From Escallonia rubra (taxonomy: Eukaryota; Streptophyta; Magnoliopsida; Escalloniales; Escalloniaceae): a DNA stretch of 64,000 nucleotides. The stretch lies in the NCBI GenBank assembly GCA_033065855.1, contig JAVXUO010001336.1, positions 124,001 to 188,000 of the forward strand, given 5' to 3'. Within the stretch, counting starts at the first letter, position 1; the number at the start of each line of letters is the position of its first letter. The notes beneath the pieces are model-generated. The model made no database searches. It saw only the letters and a program-made list of their open reading frames with translations, and was not told where the DNA came from. This document shows positions 10,681 through 21,915 of the stretch, piece by piece. Made by a program: the position numbers and the translations under genes.

Positions 10681-10803
10681 GTGGGTGGGTGGGGGGGGGG
10701 GGGGGGGGGGGGTTAGTTTTGGGGCCTGTTTGGAAACGCGTCTGATTGGAGTATTGACGGGCTCAAGACAACTGTCTCCCTGTGTGTGTGTGTGTGTGTG
10801 TGT
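10681..10803. repeat. G-run of 22 bases and TG microsatellite upstream of the GT17 gene
   Basis: GTGGGTGGGT is followed by a run of 22 G (10691-10712), and a (TG)n array fills 10781-10803. The G-rich part could form a G-quadruplex. Such runs are also prone to sequencing error. Confidence 0.85.
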
Positions 10804-10894
10804 TTTAATTCTGTTTTTAATAGGGAATATTAAGGTAATCAAGGTATTTTAAAAGGGGTTTAAATGCAGCTTTTTTTTAACCTAAGACGTTGTT

Positions 10895-10904
10895 GCCACG
10901 TGGC
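10895..10904. promoter_or_regulatory. Palindromic G-box
   Basis: GCCACGTGGC is a perfect 10-bp palindrome holding the CACGTG core bound by plant bZIP and bHLH factors. It lies about 1 kb upstream of the GT17 start codon. Its use is not shown. Confidence 0.45.
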
Positions 10905-12000
10905 GACCAGTCTTTTCGAGGCCGACTCTTTCTATGTTTCTGCCTGGGCTGGACCGGTCCAGATTGCACTTTGATTTGTATTAATGGTGAAGCAAAGCTT
11001 TGTTAAAAAGAGTGGCTTTAGTACACGCGTGAGAAAACGAATTTAGCGACACGGACCGAAGAATCTCTGATGCTTAAGTTGGCGATCACGGAAACACTTT
11101 ATATATAGCGTGTGTTTAAGCCACGATCCAGCTACATATGTGTATATTGTTAAGATTTCATTTTTTCAAAGTCTTTAGGATAGAATTGTCTCCGTGCTCT
11201 TAAACTCTAATAGAATTGCTTCGGCATGTGTTGGCTTTCTCTAAAATTAGAGTAATGGAGCTTCTTTTTTCTGTCGACCTTAATTTTGAGATATCTCGTG
11301 TTATGTTATTAAGGGAGATCACTCTTGCGCTGAAATTTTTTTAGAAATGATACACCCCTTCATACTATACTATCATCAAGCTAAAAAAGAGTTCGTCAGC
11401 ATATAATATAACTGATCCACTCCGTTAAAATAAGAACTTCTTCTTCGTTCTCGTTATTTCAATCGATCCATGCAAATATTCAATCGCCAACATTTTTACT
11501 CCATTTCTACTGCTTCTTTTCTCTTGCTCTTTATTTTCACGGTAATTTTTGTTCCTTTTTATGTACTTTTATAATTTATATCGATTATCCTTATATAATT
11601 TTTTTTGTTACTTATACTCGCATCGCATGTGTCCACAATGCCAATAAACGTTAAAAAACTATGGGAACAAAAATTCAATTTTTTTTTATCACGGCAACAA
11701 AAGCTCCAATGATTTGGCCCTTTTGAATACGGCACCAAAAATTCAAGAGCCTCCTTAATCATAGGAGGGCAGCAAGCACATGGTCTAATCATCTACTACA
11801 ATTTACGTAATTTTACAACTATGCCCAAACTTTATTAATTCAGTTTTCTCAATCAAGATTATTATAATCTAACATGGATCAAGTCCTTCGGACAATTTCT
11901 TCTCATAAATATACTACAATTTGTGTATTGTTGAAGAATTCCTCTACAACTAAAACTTAAGTCGAGGTATTTATTGAAGAGTTGGATGTCAAGTGTGTTA
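10905..12000. other. Intergenic DNA, no gene recognised
   Basis: The sequence is AT-rich with scattered short frames that lack domains. No repeat structure stood out. Confidence 0.5.
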
Positions 12001-12009
12001 CGACCATCA

Positions 12010-12840
12010 AGGTTGTCAAGCGTGTTACATCATTACCACGACCATGATTATCATAATAGATCGCCATCATTGTTACTGTCGCCGTTACACCACTACCTCG
12101 TCACCACCACCACCACCATCAAGTTTATAACTCCGATGTCAAAAGCTATTGGGGATCTATGTGGTTTAGGATAGGACTGACGAATCGAATGCGATCGCCC
12201 AATGCTGCCACCACCGTCATTATTACTATCATTATCACCGGTGCCACTGTAACAACTTTGTCACTATCAACATGATTATCATGACCACAACCAACACCCC
12301 CGTCTATGTTGCCGTCATTGTGACAACTATTACCAACATACCATTGGTGACACCTAGATACCACCACCATAATTGTTAAAATCATTAGACTGCCATTACC
12401 ACTGTTGTTGATGCCACACGCCACCATTGACCAATGTCACAATACAACTACCACCATTGTCTGTATTGTTGTCACCGTAAGCTTCGCTCATGACACCAAC
12501 ATTATCACTAGTGACGTCTGGAGTTTGGTACAATGTCACTAGCACCATTACCACTATTACCATCACTAGACCACCCCACCACAACTGTCGTTATGGGCTG
12601 CCATCAATGTCATATGAGAACGCCACACGACAACCACCATTGTCGTCGATGCCACAGCAGTCATTATTTCACTATCCTTACCACTAGTTACACCTCAATA
12701 CCACATCCACTGTCATTTCTACCATCACTTGACCACCACACATCTTTCACCATCAGTGCCACTATGCCACCATTTATACCGTGACTATTTGCACACCACC
12801 ACTACCATGCGATGCTACCAGCACATGTGAAACCACTTAT
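12010..12840. repeat. Low-complexity ACC/ATT-triplet-rich block
   Basis: About 830 bp built of degenerate CACCA, ACCATT and TTACC words, with no fixed period. Open frames across it encode Thr/Pro/His- or Val/Gly-rich strings that come only from this composition. Confidence 0.75.
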
Positions 12841-14156
12841 CATAATTTATTTTTCGTCATACGTCAATGATATAATTATCTAAAATTTTATTACCTTTAC
12901 GTTTTCACTGTTCTTCAAACACAAAAATAGGACTTTATAATTTGAATTCCTTTTTAATCCAAACAAAAAAAAATTTTGAATTGAGTTCCAAATCTAATTT
13001 TCAGTGTAAAATTTAAATCCTTAAAGAATTAGTTACGAACAGAGTGTAAGTCAATTTAAGAAATGTGTTCATGTTTTTGGCGATTATAAATGACCATGTT
13101 TGGTATCCCACTTAGGAGAATGGTCAAGAACTAATTCACTAGTTATAGAGAATGTTTCTAAGCCATTATTTATCAAAGATCATAGAAGCTCAAGCAGAAG
13201 AAGTTTCTATCTTTTTTCTTATTTGTCCATATTAGTAAACAAAGCATTGAAGTATGACTTTCAATTAAGGGTATAACTTGAGCAGGCTGGGCAGGCCTAG
13301 CAATCGGCCATACCCTAAAAAATTTGTGTCCGCGCTCAGCTTAACCCATTAGCGGGTTGGTATGCCGGAGCCTAATAAAAAAATAAACAAAATTGATGGA
13401 TGCGAGCTCTACAATGAGTTGTTCAAAGACTCTTATGACATGAAGATCACATCAAGAGTCTTGCCCATACTTGTGCACGTGATAAAGATGACTCCTTGTT
13501 TAGGCTAACATTCCATATGTTGACTGTTTTGCTCGACGCCTTGTGAGGTTTTTAATTTGCAAGTGTAATAGCTAGCAGTTAGTTTTTTTTTTTTCGTTTC
13601 TTATAACAAATATAAAGTAAAAAATAACTGACCTGTGAAAATCTTGTAATCTTTATATTATCGGGGGGTTGGATTATGCATGTCTTGTAACATTATTACT
13701 TCATCTTCAATGCTATTCTTTTGATCCTAATTAGGATATCCTCTTTCATCATTTTAGGAGGTTAATTCTACTCTCTTTTGATAATTTTACACTCTTTTAT
13801 CAGCAGAAGAGGCATAAGTGACATTTTAGTACCCTTTAGTGACAAAGTGAATGAATAAGTGTAAAAAAAAAAATATTGTTGAGTTTGCTGAGATAAATCT
13901 CTTTGAAGCGTTGATTGACGTGGGACTGGTTCATAGTCAACTTTCTTGAATGAAATACGGAGAATCATATTCCTCAATCATTGAGTGGAAGAATAAGCAA
14001 AGCCACGTATACACGCATGTAGTAGCAGTGTGTGACCTTTTCAGAAGAAATGTTCTCCACCGAGTTATATCTGCCGTGTTAACGAGGTGATGGTGCCAAA
14101 TAATGGTGTACACATATACATCAATATAATTTTTTTTGAGCACTCCCTATATATAC
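12841..14156. other. Intergenic DNA before the LINE insertion
   Basis: No gene is recognised. The stretch is AT-rich with short unconserved frames. Confidence 0.5.
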
Positions 14157-14172
14157 ATCAAGATAAAAGCAA

Positions 14173-15080
14173 CGCCTTACTCTGAATTGTGTGCATTGCA
14201 GTTATCCTTTGGAATATCTGGCTAAGCCGCAATTCAACGATTTTCGCTACCAAAATTTTTTGTGCTGGACTGATCATCACACAGACTCGTTCCTTACTGC
14301 ACTGCATTTTTGGCACACCCACCTTTCGCACTCGCTGGCACCATGTGCAAGACCCAGGTCGGGAATGCCCATCGACTTTCGTTGACTGCTACGAACATTT
14401 TTATCCTCCGCTATGTTACATCTATTTTTCGGAGAATTGCGTATGTCCGCTACCACCTTCCCCTGTTTTCTGCTCCATTTCGGTTTTAGGCTCACCCGCT
14501 GACTGCAGCTTTGGAATGGGGTTAGTTCTGTTTAACGGGGCATGGATCCCAATTGGTGCGACCATTGTTACACTCACAGCTAGGGACGAATTTAATGCAT
14601 TTCAGTCAGCATTAAATATCGCGCTCAATTGGGCTTTAAAGCTAAAACACTATCATATTATTTTCCTCTTCCCTGATTGTTCATTTCTGGTGCAGTTGAC
14701 AGCAGCAAAGGACTGTTCGACTTCGTCCGTTTTTTTGTGTATAGTTCTACCTAACTGCAAGGGTTTGCACTCGGTGCTAGCCACCCAAGGAAAGGCCAGT
14801 ACTCTCCGGCTTTCGTTATCCTTAGCAGCTTTTGTCTCGCGATCTGGTGGGCTTTGTCAGGAGTGGGTTTCTGAGATACAACATGTCTGACGCAGGGATA
14901 CTGCTTGATCTCCTTGTGGTGTTTTTTATTCTTGTAGTCAGTGTGTTGTAATTAGTTTTTATTGTAGTCAGTTTTAGTATCTTGGAAAAAGTCCTGACGA
15001 AGGGTACTACTTTCCCTCTCGTATATCCGACTGTTTCATATCTAGGTATATATTTCTACTCCTTCTCTCAACAAAAAAAA
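14173..15080 (+). mobile_element. 5'-truncated LINE insertion (RNase H domain) with 16-bp TSD
   Basis: A degenerate reading frame at about 14189-14890 starts with the LINE signature ILWNIWLSRNSTIF and continues into an RNase H-like region (DEFNAFQSALNIAL, then LSLAAFVSRSGG near the end). A non-coding tail and a short A-run (15073-15080) follow. ATCAAGATAAAAGCAA flanks the element exactly (14157-14172 and 15081-15096), a 16-bp target-site duplication. The insertion is about 908 bp and its upstream part was never copied in. The catalytic residues of RNase H are not all clear, so it is inactive. Confidence 0.85.
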
Positions 15081-15369
15081 ATCAAGATAAAAGCAATTTT
15101 TGTTTGGCATAACTCTTGAAACAATATATATGTCCTTTTTTTAAAAAAAATACAACAACCGCAACAATCCCTTTCCAGTTTTTGGAAAAATCTGAAAATT
15201 TTCCCTGATATAGATCTTTTAAAAATAACTACGGTCTCTTTTTTGCAATTTGGCAAAATCTAGCTCTAGCTATTTTTTATAAATTCGTGAAAAACTGTCT
15301 AATTAAGTTTTCACTTTTAGCGACATAATTTTTTTTTATTTGCAATGATACCAACCCCTACTAAGTGTG

Positions 15370-16106
15370 GCGGTTGGGGTTTTCTCCATTATCCTTTCAT
15401 GTCCTTTTTATTATTTTTATAATATATATGTGTCATTTTTTTTAAAACAATGCAACAACCGCAACAAAGTGTTGCGGTTGGGTTTTTTGGCAAATAATTC
15501 CCAACCGCAACTTCTTGTTGCCGTTTGGGGAGGGTGGGGCCGGAGTGAAAAGACAATAAAGAAAAAAGGAAAGAAGAAAGAAAAAAAGAAAGAAAAAAAA
15601 AAGGGAAAGAAGAAAGAAAGAAAAAAAAAGGAAAGAAGAGAGAAAGAAAAAGGAAAGTGGGGGCCACGGGGTGGGGGGCAGGGGGGGGTGGGGGTCACGA
15701 AGGCAGCCAACCGCATGTATTAGTTGCGGTTGGCTTCCTTTTTATAATATATATACTATATATGTGTCCTTTTATAATATATATAATATATATGTGTCCT
15801 TCTTTTTATAATATATATAATATATATGTGTCCTTTATAATATAATATATATAATATATATGTGTACTCTCACCCAAAGCCAACCGCGTGTAAGAGCAGC
15901 GGTTGGGCTAAAAGACAAAATTAAACCAACCGCTTCTCTTATATGCGGTTGGGCAAAAAAATGATAAAAAAATAAATTGTCCCAACCGCATATAAGAGAA
16001 GCGGTTGGGTTGAGTGTTTTTTTTTTGTGGGGCCCAGGTCAAAAAGCAATCGTACCCAACCGCTGCTCTTACATTTTTTTTTTTTTTTGCTCTTACATGC
16101 GGTTGG
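15370..16106. repeat. Cluster of alternating CCAACCGC / GCGGTTGG inverted repeats with TA-rich spacers
   Basis: CCAACCGC occurs at 15501, 15707, 15880, 15926, 15982 and 16056, and GCGGTTGG at 15370, 15474, 15726, 15899, 15945, 16001 and 16099. Most are paired head to head around 11-bp loops such as CTTCTCTTATA or GTGTAAGAGCA, so the region could fold into several hairpins. A pure purine tract (about 15555-15660) and tandem TATAATATATATAATATATA-type units ending TGTGTCCTT (about 15740-15865) lie between. No coding content was seen. It could be the subterminal part of an unknown DNA transposon. Confidence 0.8.
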
Positions 16107-16414
16107 GTGGAGAAATTTTTTTTATCCACCGCTTCTCTTAGTTATCTTTTTTTTATTAATACTAAATACAAACGTAATGTTATACTGTACGACATTATCA
16201 TTGCTAGGTCACCGTTGATGCGAATTACTTTCCAGCAATAAATAATAATAGTTTGAAAAGATGGGGAATGATTATTTCCCTTTTTTTTTTGGACGGTAAC
16301 GGATGCCTTCGAACAAGTTTTGTTGTCTGTCTAGAGTAAGTTTTTTTTTTTAGGCGATCTTAAGAGCGCATCTTGTACATTGGTCTGATGCATTTTGAAG
16401 AGCATTTTTTTTTT

Positions 16415-16984
16415 CCAATACTGAACCCATGATGTCAAGGAAAAAAACAAACATCATTGACCACCTGGCCAACTCATTGTGATAAGACTGAGAAAGATAT
16501 CAATACTCTAATTCCGGACCTTGCTGTCTTATTTCAGCAATTTTCCAATACCTACTCCATATCCCATAAAAGGAAACTTCAATTTTAACCCTCTTCAACT
16601 CAAGAGTTCTTCGTAGTCGTGCATACTCAAAGTTATAGTGATACTACGGGGTTATTGTTTAATTTGAACGAGTTTTCTATCTTAATAAAGAACTGACATC
16701 CAATACTGAACCCATGATGTCAAGGAAAAAAGCAAACATCCTTAATTACCGGGCCAACTCATTGGGATGAGACTGAGAAAGATATCAATACTCTAATTCC
16801 GGACCTTCCTGTCTTATTTCAGCAATTTTCCAATGCCTACACCATATCCCATAAAAGGAAACTTCAATTTTAACCCTCTTCAACTCAAGAGTTCTTCGTA
16901 GTCGTGCATACTCAAAGTTATAGTGATACTACGGGGTTACTGTTTAATTTGAACGAGTTTTCTATCTTTATAAAGAATTGACAT
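16415..16984. repeat. 285-bp direct tandem duplication
   Basis: Unit 1 (16415-16699) and unit 2 (16700-about 16984) both begin CCAATACTGAACCCATGATG and agree closely over the whole length. The second unit runs into the left arm of the foldback at 16954-17229. Confidence 0.9.
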
Positions 16985-17229
16985 TTGCATTCTACTTTCT
17001 TATACTTAGGTTTTTTTATGTATTATTGTTATAAAAAAGAAAGCCACTTTCCCGCTCATCATTTAAAGAGATATTTGCGGTTACATTTTATGTAAAGTGT
17101 AACCGCAAATATCTCTTTAAATGATGAGCGGGAAAGTGGCTTTCTTTTTTATAATAATAATAAATAAATAAACCTAAGTATAAGAAAGTAGAATGCAAAT
17201 GTCAGTTCTTTATTAAGATAGAAAACTCG
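16954..17229. repeat. 276-bp foldback with a perfect 55-bp inner stem
   Basis: The inner arms 17031-17085 and 17098-17152 are exact reverse complements around a 12-nt loop. The pairing continues outward with a few mismatches to CGAGTTTTCTATCTT at 16954 and its complement ending at 17229. The right arm copies the sequence of tandem unit 1 more closely (TTAATAAAGAACTGACAT) than unit 2, which forms the left arm. A transcript would fold into a long hairpin, a likely small-RNA source. It may be a MITE, but no target-site duplication was found. Confidence 0.9.
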
Positions 17230-20167
17230 GGTAGACATGAACGTACATAACTAAACGGTAAAATCATCGTTTGTATTTTATCGACCGGTTAAATATGTTA
17301 TGATGACTTGAATCTTATGCAACCATCAACGTCGTAAACATGCCACCGCTATTTAGAACTCAATTATTAGTTAATTAACCCATGACCCATATATATATTG
17401 AACATATAATATGCACTCCCAAACTTCACAGAGTGGGAGTCTCCATCTGTGGCTATTTCCTGCCCATTTCCTTCTTGTGGAATTTTGCTAATCTTTCCTT
17501 AGGGTCAACCTGTCTTGCCACCTTGTGCCATTTGTCTCTGCCAGGATGCGACACATAGCAAACCAAATATCTTTTGTGAGTTTAATATATAAATATAAAA
17601 TATATATGAGTCGTAGAATAGTAAATATAGTTCTGTTTAATTAAAGAGTAAACCTAAGTCCAAAAATCCAAAAACATCACCATCTCTGCAACATGGAAGT
17701 TTTGAAAAGCATAAATTGGTATGCGGAGACCACAACACTGATGGACTTAGCATGTTGAGGTCTCCAACTTTGGCATTACGGCTTTGGGTCGGCAATGACT
17801 CTGCGTCAACGCGTTGTACTAAATTTTTTCGCTTTCAAATTAAATGCTAGAATCGGAAAACTTAGAACAAAATAAATTCACGTGGTCGAGGAGAAACTTT
17901 TTTCTGCCGCATGAGGGGCGGATCCATTCGGTTGGGGGGGGGCAAGGAACCGCGGTTATTTTTCATGAGTTGCTAACTGTTACATGTATGCCATCGATAG
18001 TTTTAGAACGTTGATAATGCTCTTCGTCCCTGTTTTTTGGCGGGTTTTGGGCAGTGACCACTTACATTTATCTTTAATCTACGAAGAAATAATCCGCAAG
18101 TATAAATTAATTAGAAGGTTAGTTGGTTTTGCTTTTATTTATTTTGTTCAAACTTGAAAAATATACGCAAATAGTTATGTATTATTGTACTCACATAAGA
18201 TTTTTTAAAATCTGCACACCATTTATATTATCCTTAAGATATGGATTAATGATCGACACTTTGTGTCTCCTAATTTAAGATAAGGCTGTGGATTTTGATG
18301 TCACTCCAAGTTAAGCCCTAATTTATGCTATTTTTTGTAGAACCATAATCTGGTGGACTTAGTTTTTTTTATGTTATACACAATATTCTTTTTTATTTTG
18401 ATGGGTCAATATCTTTCCCGATCTTCCGAACAGACTCTGAGAACGCGCCCCTACTTTTGAATAATTCTTATGTATACCGTTTCTGCAAAATAGCCTATAG
18501 CTACTTATGTGTGGGTACGTTCATGACAACTACCCATCCATGTGCATAATGACGAGCACATTACAGAAGTAAGCACAATATTTTTTTACGGCCAGTAATG
18601 TGTACAATGCAACTCAATGATAATAACATGTGTCGGCTAAGAATTTCAACGATGAAAAGATTTTGGCTCCAATCCCCAGAGTAAGAGAAGCCTACAATTC
18701 TTATTAATTGTCGCTAAATATTTTAACTCTAAACCCTTTTAACACGAAAATATTTTTAACTTTAATTTAATATATCTATGTCCTTGGGACCATAATACAA
18801 AAGCATTGAAAACTGTTTTCTTATAAAAATGCTGAGATGCTCGAAAAATAAACTAATGAGATAAAAGCCAGATGCAACGTCTAACAGCAAATTTGAACCT
18901 TTCAAAAGCTGTTCGATTGGCCATCGAAGCCTTGCCAACCTCTGTTCCACTGGCATTATATATGAATGATTTGCTCAAGGTCTTCCAAACAAGAGCCAAA
19001 TTGCCTAAAACTATGAAGATTGTAAAAGGTATTGATAAAAGCAAGGCTGAGAGTCAACCATTATTCCATTTATTTATCGACTTCAGCGCATGCCAAAAAA
19101 AAAAAAGATCCCATTGTTTTCATAAATTTTGTTAGCACTTGCTAAATGGTCGTTAACCATTCTTGTATCTCTTGTACATTTTGTATAATCGTACATCGTG
19201 TAACTCGTTTAAAAGTGCATAAATTATCTTTTTTCTATGATTTGTAATGTCACTATTGTGAGTGCCCAAACTATAGCGTATGATTATACATTGTCGTATT
19301 CCTAGAATGACTCGATCAAACTAGTGTTGGTTGGGTACTGACCTAGGAGTCAAAGTTTCATAATGCACAATGATATTTCTTCGAGAATCATTTTCTTCCT
19401 CTTTTTACGTCCAAAGAAAAAAAGTGAGATGGTTATTTTTTGTTGAGTACTCTGAGTTCTACTCTTTTTTTAAATCAAATATCCAAGTGTTGGTCACCTC
19501 AAAGTTCTATGGAGCCTTCAAAAAAAATTTGTTTCTTTACATAATTCGATAAATTAAAAGAAGTCATGTGATACTATTCTTGCAATAACGAAATACAAAG
19601 CGATGGAAAAAAAATTCGTGACACAAGTATCAAATTTGGAGATATTTAAGCTAGTAAACAAAATTAAAGAATTACAAAAAAAAAGGTTAAAAAAATAAAC
19701 AATAAAATTCATATACGAGAGGCAACCAACAACCACATTTCTCTTTCTACACTCAAACAGAACTCAAATTAAGTGCAGCATAATAGGTACACCAATGTAG
19801 GTCAACTGGTAAAGCTTGCATGTGCTGAAAGGGGGAAAAATGGGCAGGGAATCAAGGCATAAGAAAGGGCCATGTGGTGCTGCTATTCATAAGCATTTCC
19901 AAAGAAATCTCAGTACTGTGCTTTACTTTCTCACTTTTGAGTTTAACTGGATCTCCTTTATAGAAGAGAATTCTTTCTCTCCTTTTCCCTTTTCCTTTTG
20001 TGTTGTCAGGAGGGCAACACTCAGCCTGTAAAAGTTATGAACTTTGAGCTACAAAGCATCAGCTCTAAAGTTCAAGAAAAATGCAGGGAATCAGGCATCT
20101 TCCAGCTGCTGGATAAGACAAAGAGATGCAATTCTAATTAAGGAAGGAACTGCCCAAGTTACCATCT
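17230..20167. other. Intergenic DNA, no gene recognised
   Basis: Frames are short and without domains. At 17911 GAGGGGCGGATCCA resembles one end of a hAT-like element, but no partner end was found. At 19793-19814 TAGGTCAACTGGTAAAGC resembles a tRNA-type A box without a clear B box. Confidence 0.45.
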
Positions 20168-20332
20168 TTAGTGTGAAGCTACATTTTCAAGAGGGGAGGC
20201 ATCAATGGGCTCATGTGGCTTGACATCCACAACTTGTCTCAAAAAAGTTACCAAACCAAGAACTGATTTGGAAAATGGACTGTTGCTGGAAATATATTTT
20301 ACAATGAGAACTTGGGCCTTAGCTTCCTTTGG
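20168..20332 (-). pseudogene. Candidate coding fragment (C-terminal exon-like, 54 codons)
   Basis: The minus strand is open for 54 codons ending in TAA at 20168. The translation begins PKEAKAQVLIVKYISS and ends VVDVKPHEPIDASPLENVAS plus His. Its amino-acid make-up looks like real protein rather than translated repeat DNA. An in-frame stop lies immediately upstream, and an intron acceptor-like TTTCCAG lies inside the segment. I do not recognise the family. It may be a captured or decayed exon. Confidence 0.3.
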
Positions 20333-20623
20333 TCACAAAGCTTTTCGATATGACTTCAAGAACGTGCAACCGGACTGCAACGAGAGGCTACATTCTCTCC
20401 ATATAGCGACCATGAATGGGCTGCAAATCTTTGTTGATGCTAAAATTATGCTGCTAAGGCAAATCTTTATTGGGCCGTTAAAAGAAAGGCCTTATGTGTT
20501 GCTGGGTTTGTCGCTAAAAGTGTAGGAAACTTCTCACTGACCTCTTTTGGCTACGATTATTTGTGCCAAATGGGAGTTGTAGTCCTCGTTACAACAAAAT
20601 GTTATGTGCCGTATTATTTTTGT

Positions 20624-20843
20624 CATTTAGCAGCATTTGAACAACGACAACTGCAGCTTGTCAACCTCAAGAATCCCAGTTCAATCCATAATTATCAATT
20701 CCATACTGCTACCGGAAATACTGATCGGCACGTATCAAATACAGCAAAAACTACCGTGTGTGTATATGTATACATATTTCATTTAGCTGCGTTTGTTCAA
20801 CGACAACTGCAGCTCACCAACCTCAAGAATCTCAGTTCAATCG
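20624..20843. repeat. Direct repeat pair of about 70 bp, spaced 156 bp
   Basis: CATTTAGC(A/T)GC, ACAACTGCAGCT and CAACCTCAAGAATC(C/T) are shared by 20624-20697 and 20780-20843. Confidence 0.8.
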
Positions 20844-21811
20844 TCCATGGTTTGTCCTCATAAATTAGATCGCCGCAATTAACAAAATTATTTTTTTTCC
20901 TCAAAAAAATAGAGTGATCCAAAAAACATAAAAATAAGAGAAAACAAAGGATATGTTTCTTCAGTTCATCCTTTGGGCTGATAGTAGATCTGGGCTGTAT
21001 AAGAGCAAGCCCATTACAGTGTCGATGCTTCTTTTCATCAGTCTGGTGGCCCGTTTAGAGGGTGCCTTTAGTGACTTAGAATGAACTAGTGCAAGTTTAG
21101 AGATAATCTTCTGAGCCTGGATCGAACTCTATGGGCCTGTGCTTACATAATAAGGCTCAACAAAATCCAAACTTTCAACTCATTGATTTGTCTTCGGGGA
21201 GCTCGTGACCTGGTTTTCAACCAGGCCTCAACAAAATCCAAACTTCAACTCATGCTCGTGGCCTGGTAGAGGCCACTACGACTTTGCCCAAAGGCCTTTT
21301 AGACCAATTCATAGAAGCGGATCAACTGCACTCTTAGGCCCAATTTGACGGTACTTTAGTCTCGAGTTCCTAGATCTTAAGGTATTGTAAGTTCTTGTTC
21401 TTTGAGGCATATCAGGCAATTCTTTAGGGGTAGTTTGGCATTAATGCCACCTTTAGATTGCCAAACAGAGCGTCATAGATCAAGATTATCATAGGAGGCT
21501 TAAAAAAAAAAAACCTCAATCAGAACTATTTAAGTTAGAATTGCAAAACCAAAAAAATGAAGCAAAGAAAAACCAACAAAAAATTAAGTTCATTATTAGG
21601 ATAAAGTGTTTTGATATATGCGAGAATACACTCTTTTTTTCTTTTGGGCACACGTCCCTTGTATTGGACTAGAAAAATAGCAAAAAATATTTTTTCGAGA
21701 TTTTGTCTAAGAGGAGTTCTATCACAATTAATGAGCCAAATTTGATCACAATTTATATTCCTCTTCTTGACAATAACTATTGGATCACCTCACGAGATTT
21801 GATAACATATT

Positions 21812-21915
21812 TGTGAAGTCCCAGATTGATTGTATATGGGGTATAATTCGGCTCTCAGAATTGATTTTGAGAATGCGTTTGAATGGACATCAACCTTTAA
21901 CATGGTATCACAACC
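21812..21915 (+). mobile_element. LTR remnant with primer-binding-site-like sequence
   Basis: A 91-bp segment starting TGTGAAGTCCCAGATTG and ending TTTAACA is followed by TGGTATCACAACC. This resembles the TGGTATCAGAGC primer-binding site for initiator tRNA-Met found after plant copia or TRIM LTRs. No second LTR was recognised. Confidence 0.45.

Noticed and set aside
15367..15723. Lys/Gly-rich and Phe-rich frames
   Set aside because: They are translations of a purine tract and its complement, with no protein character.
19793..19814. A-box-like TAGGTCAACTGGTAAAGC as a tRNA or SINE
   Set aside because: No B box at the right distance and no cloverleaf.
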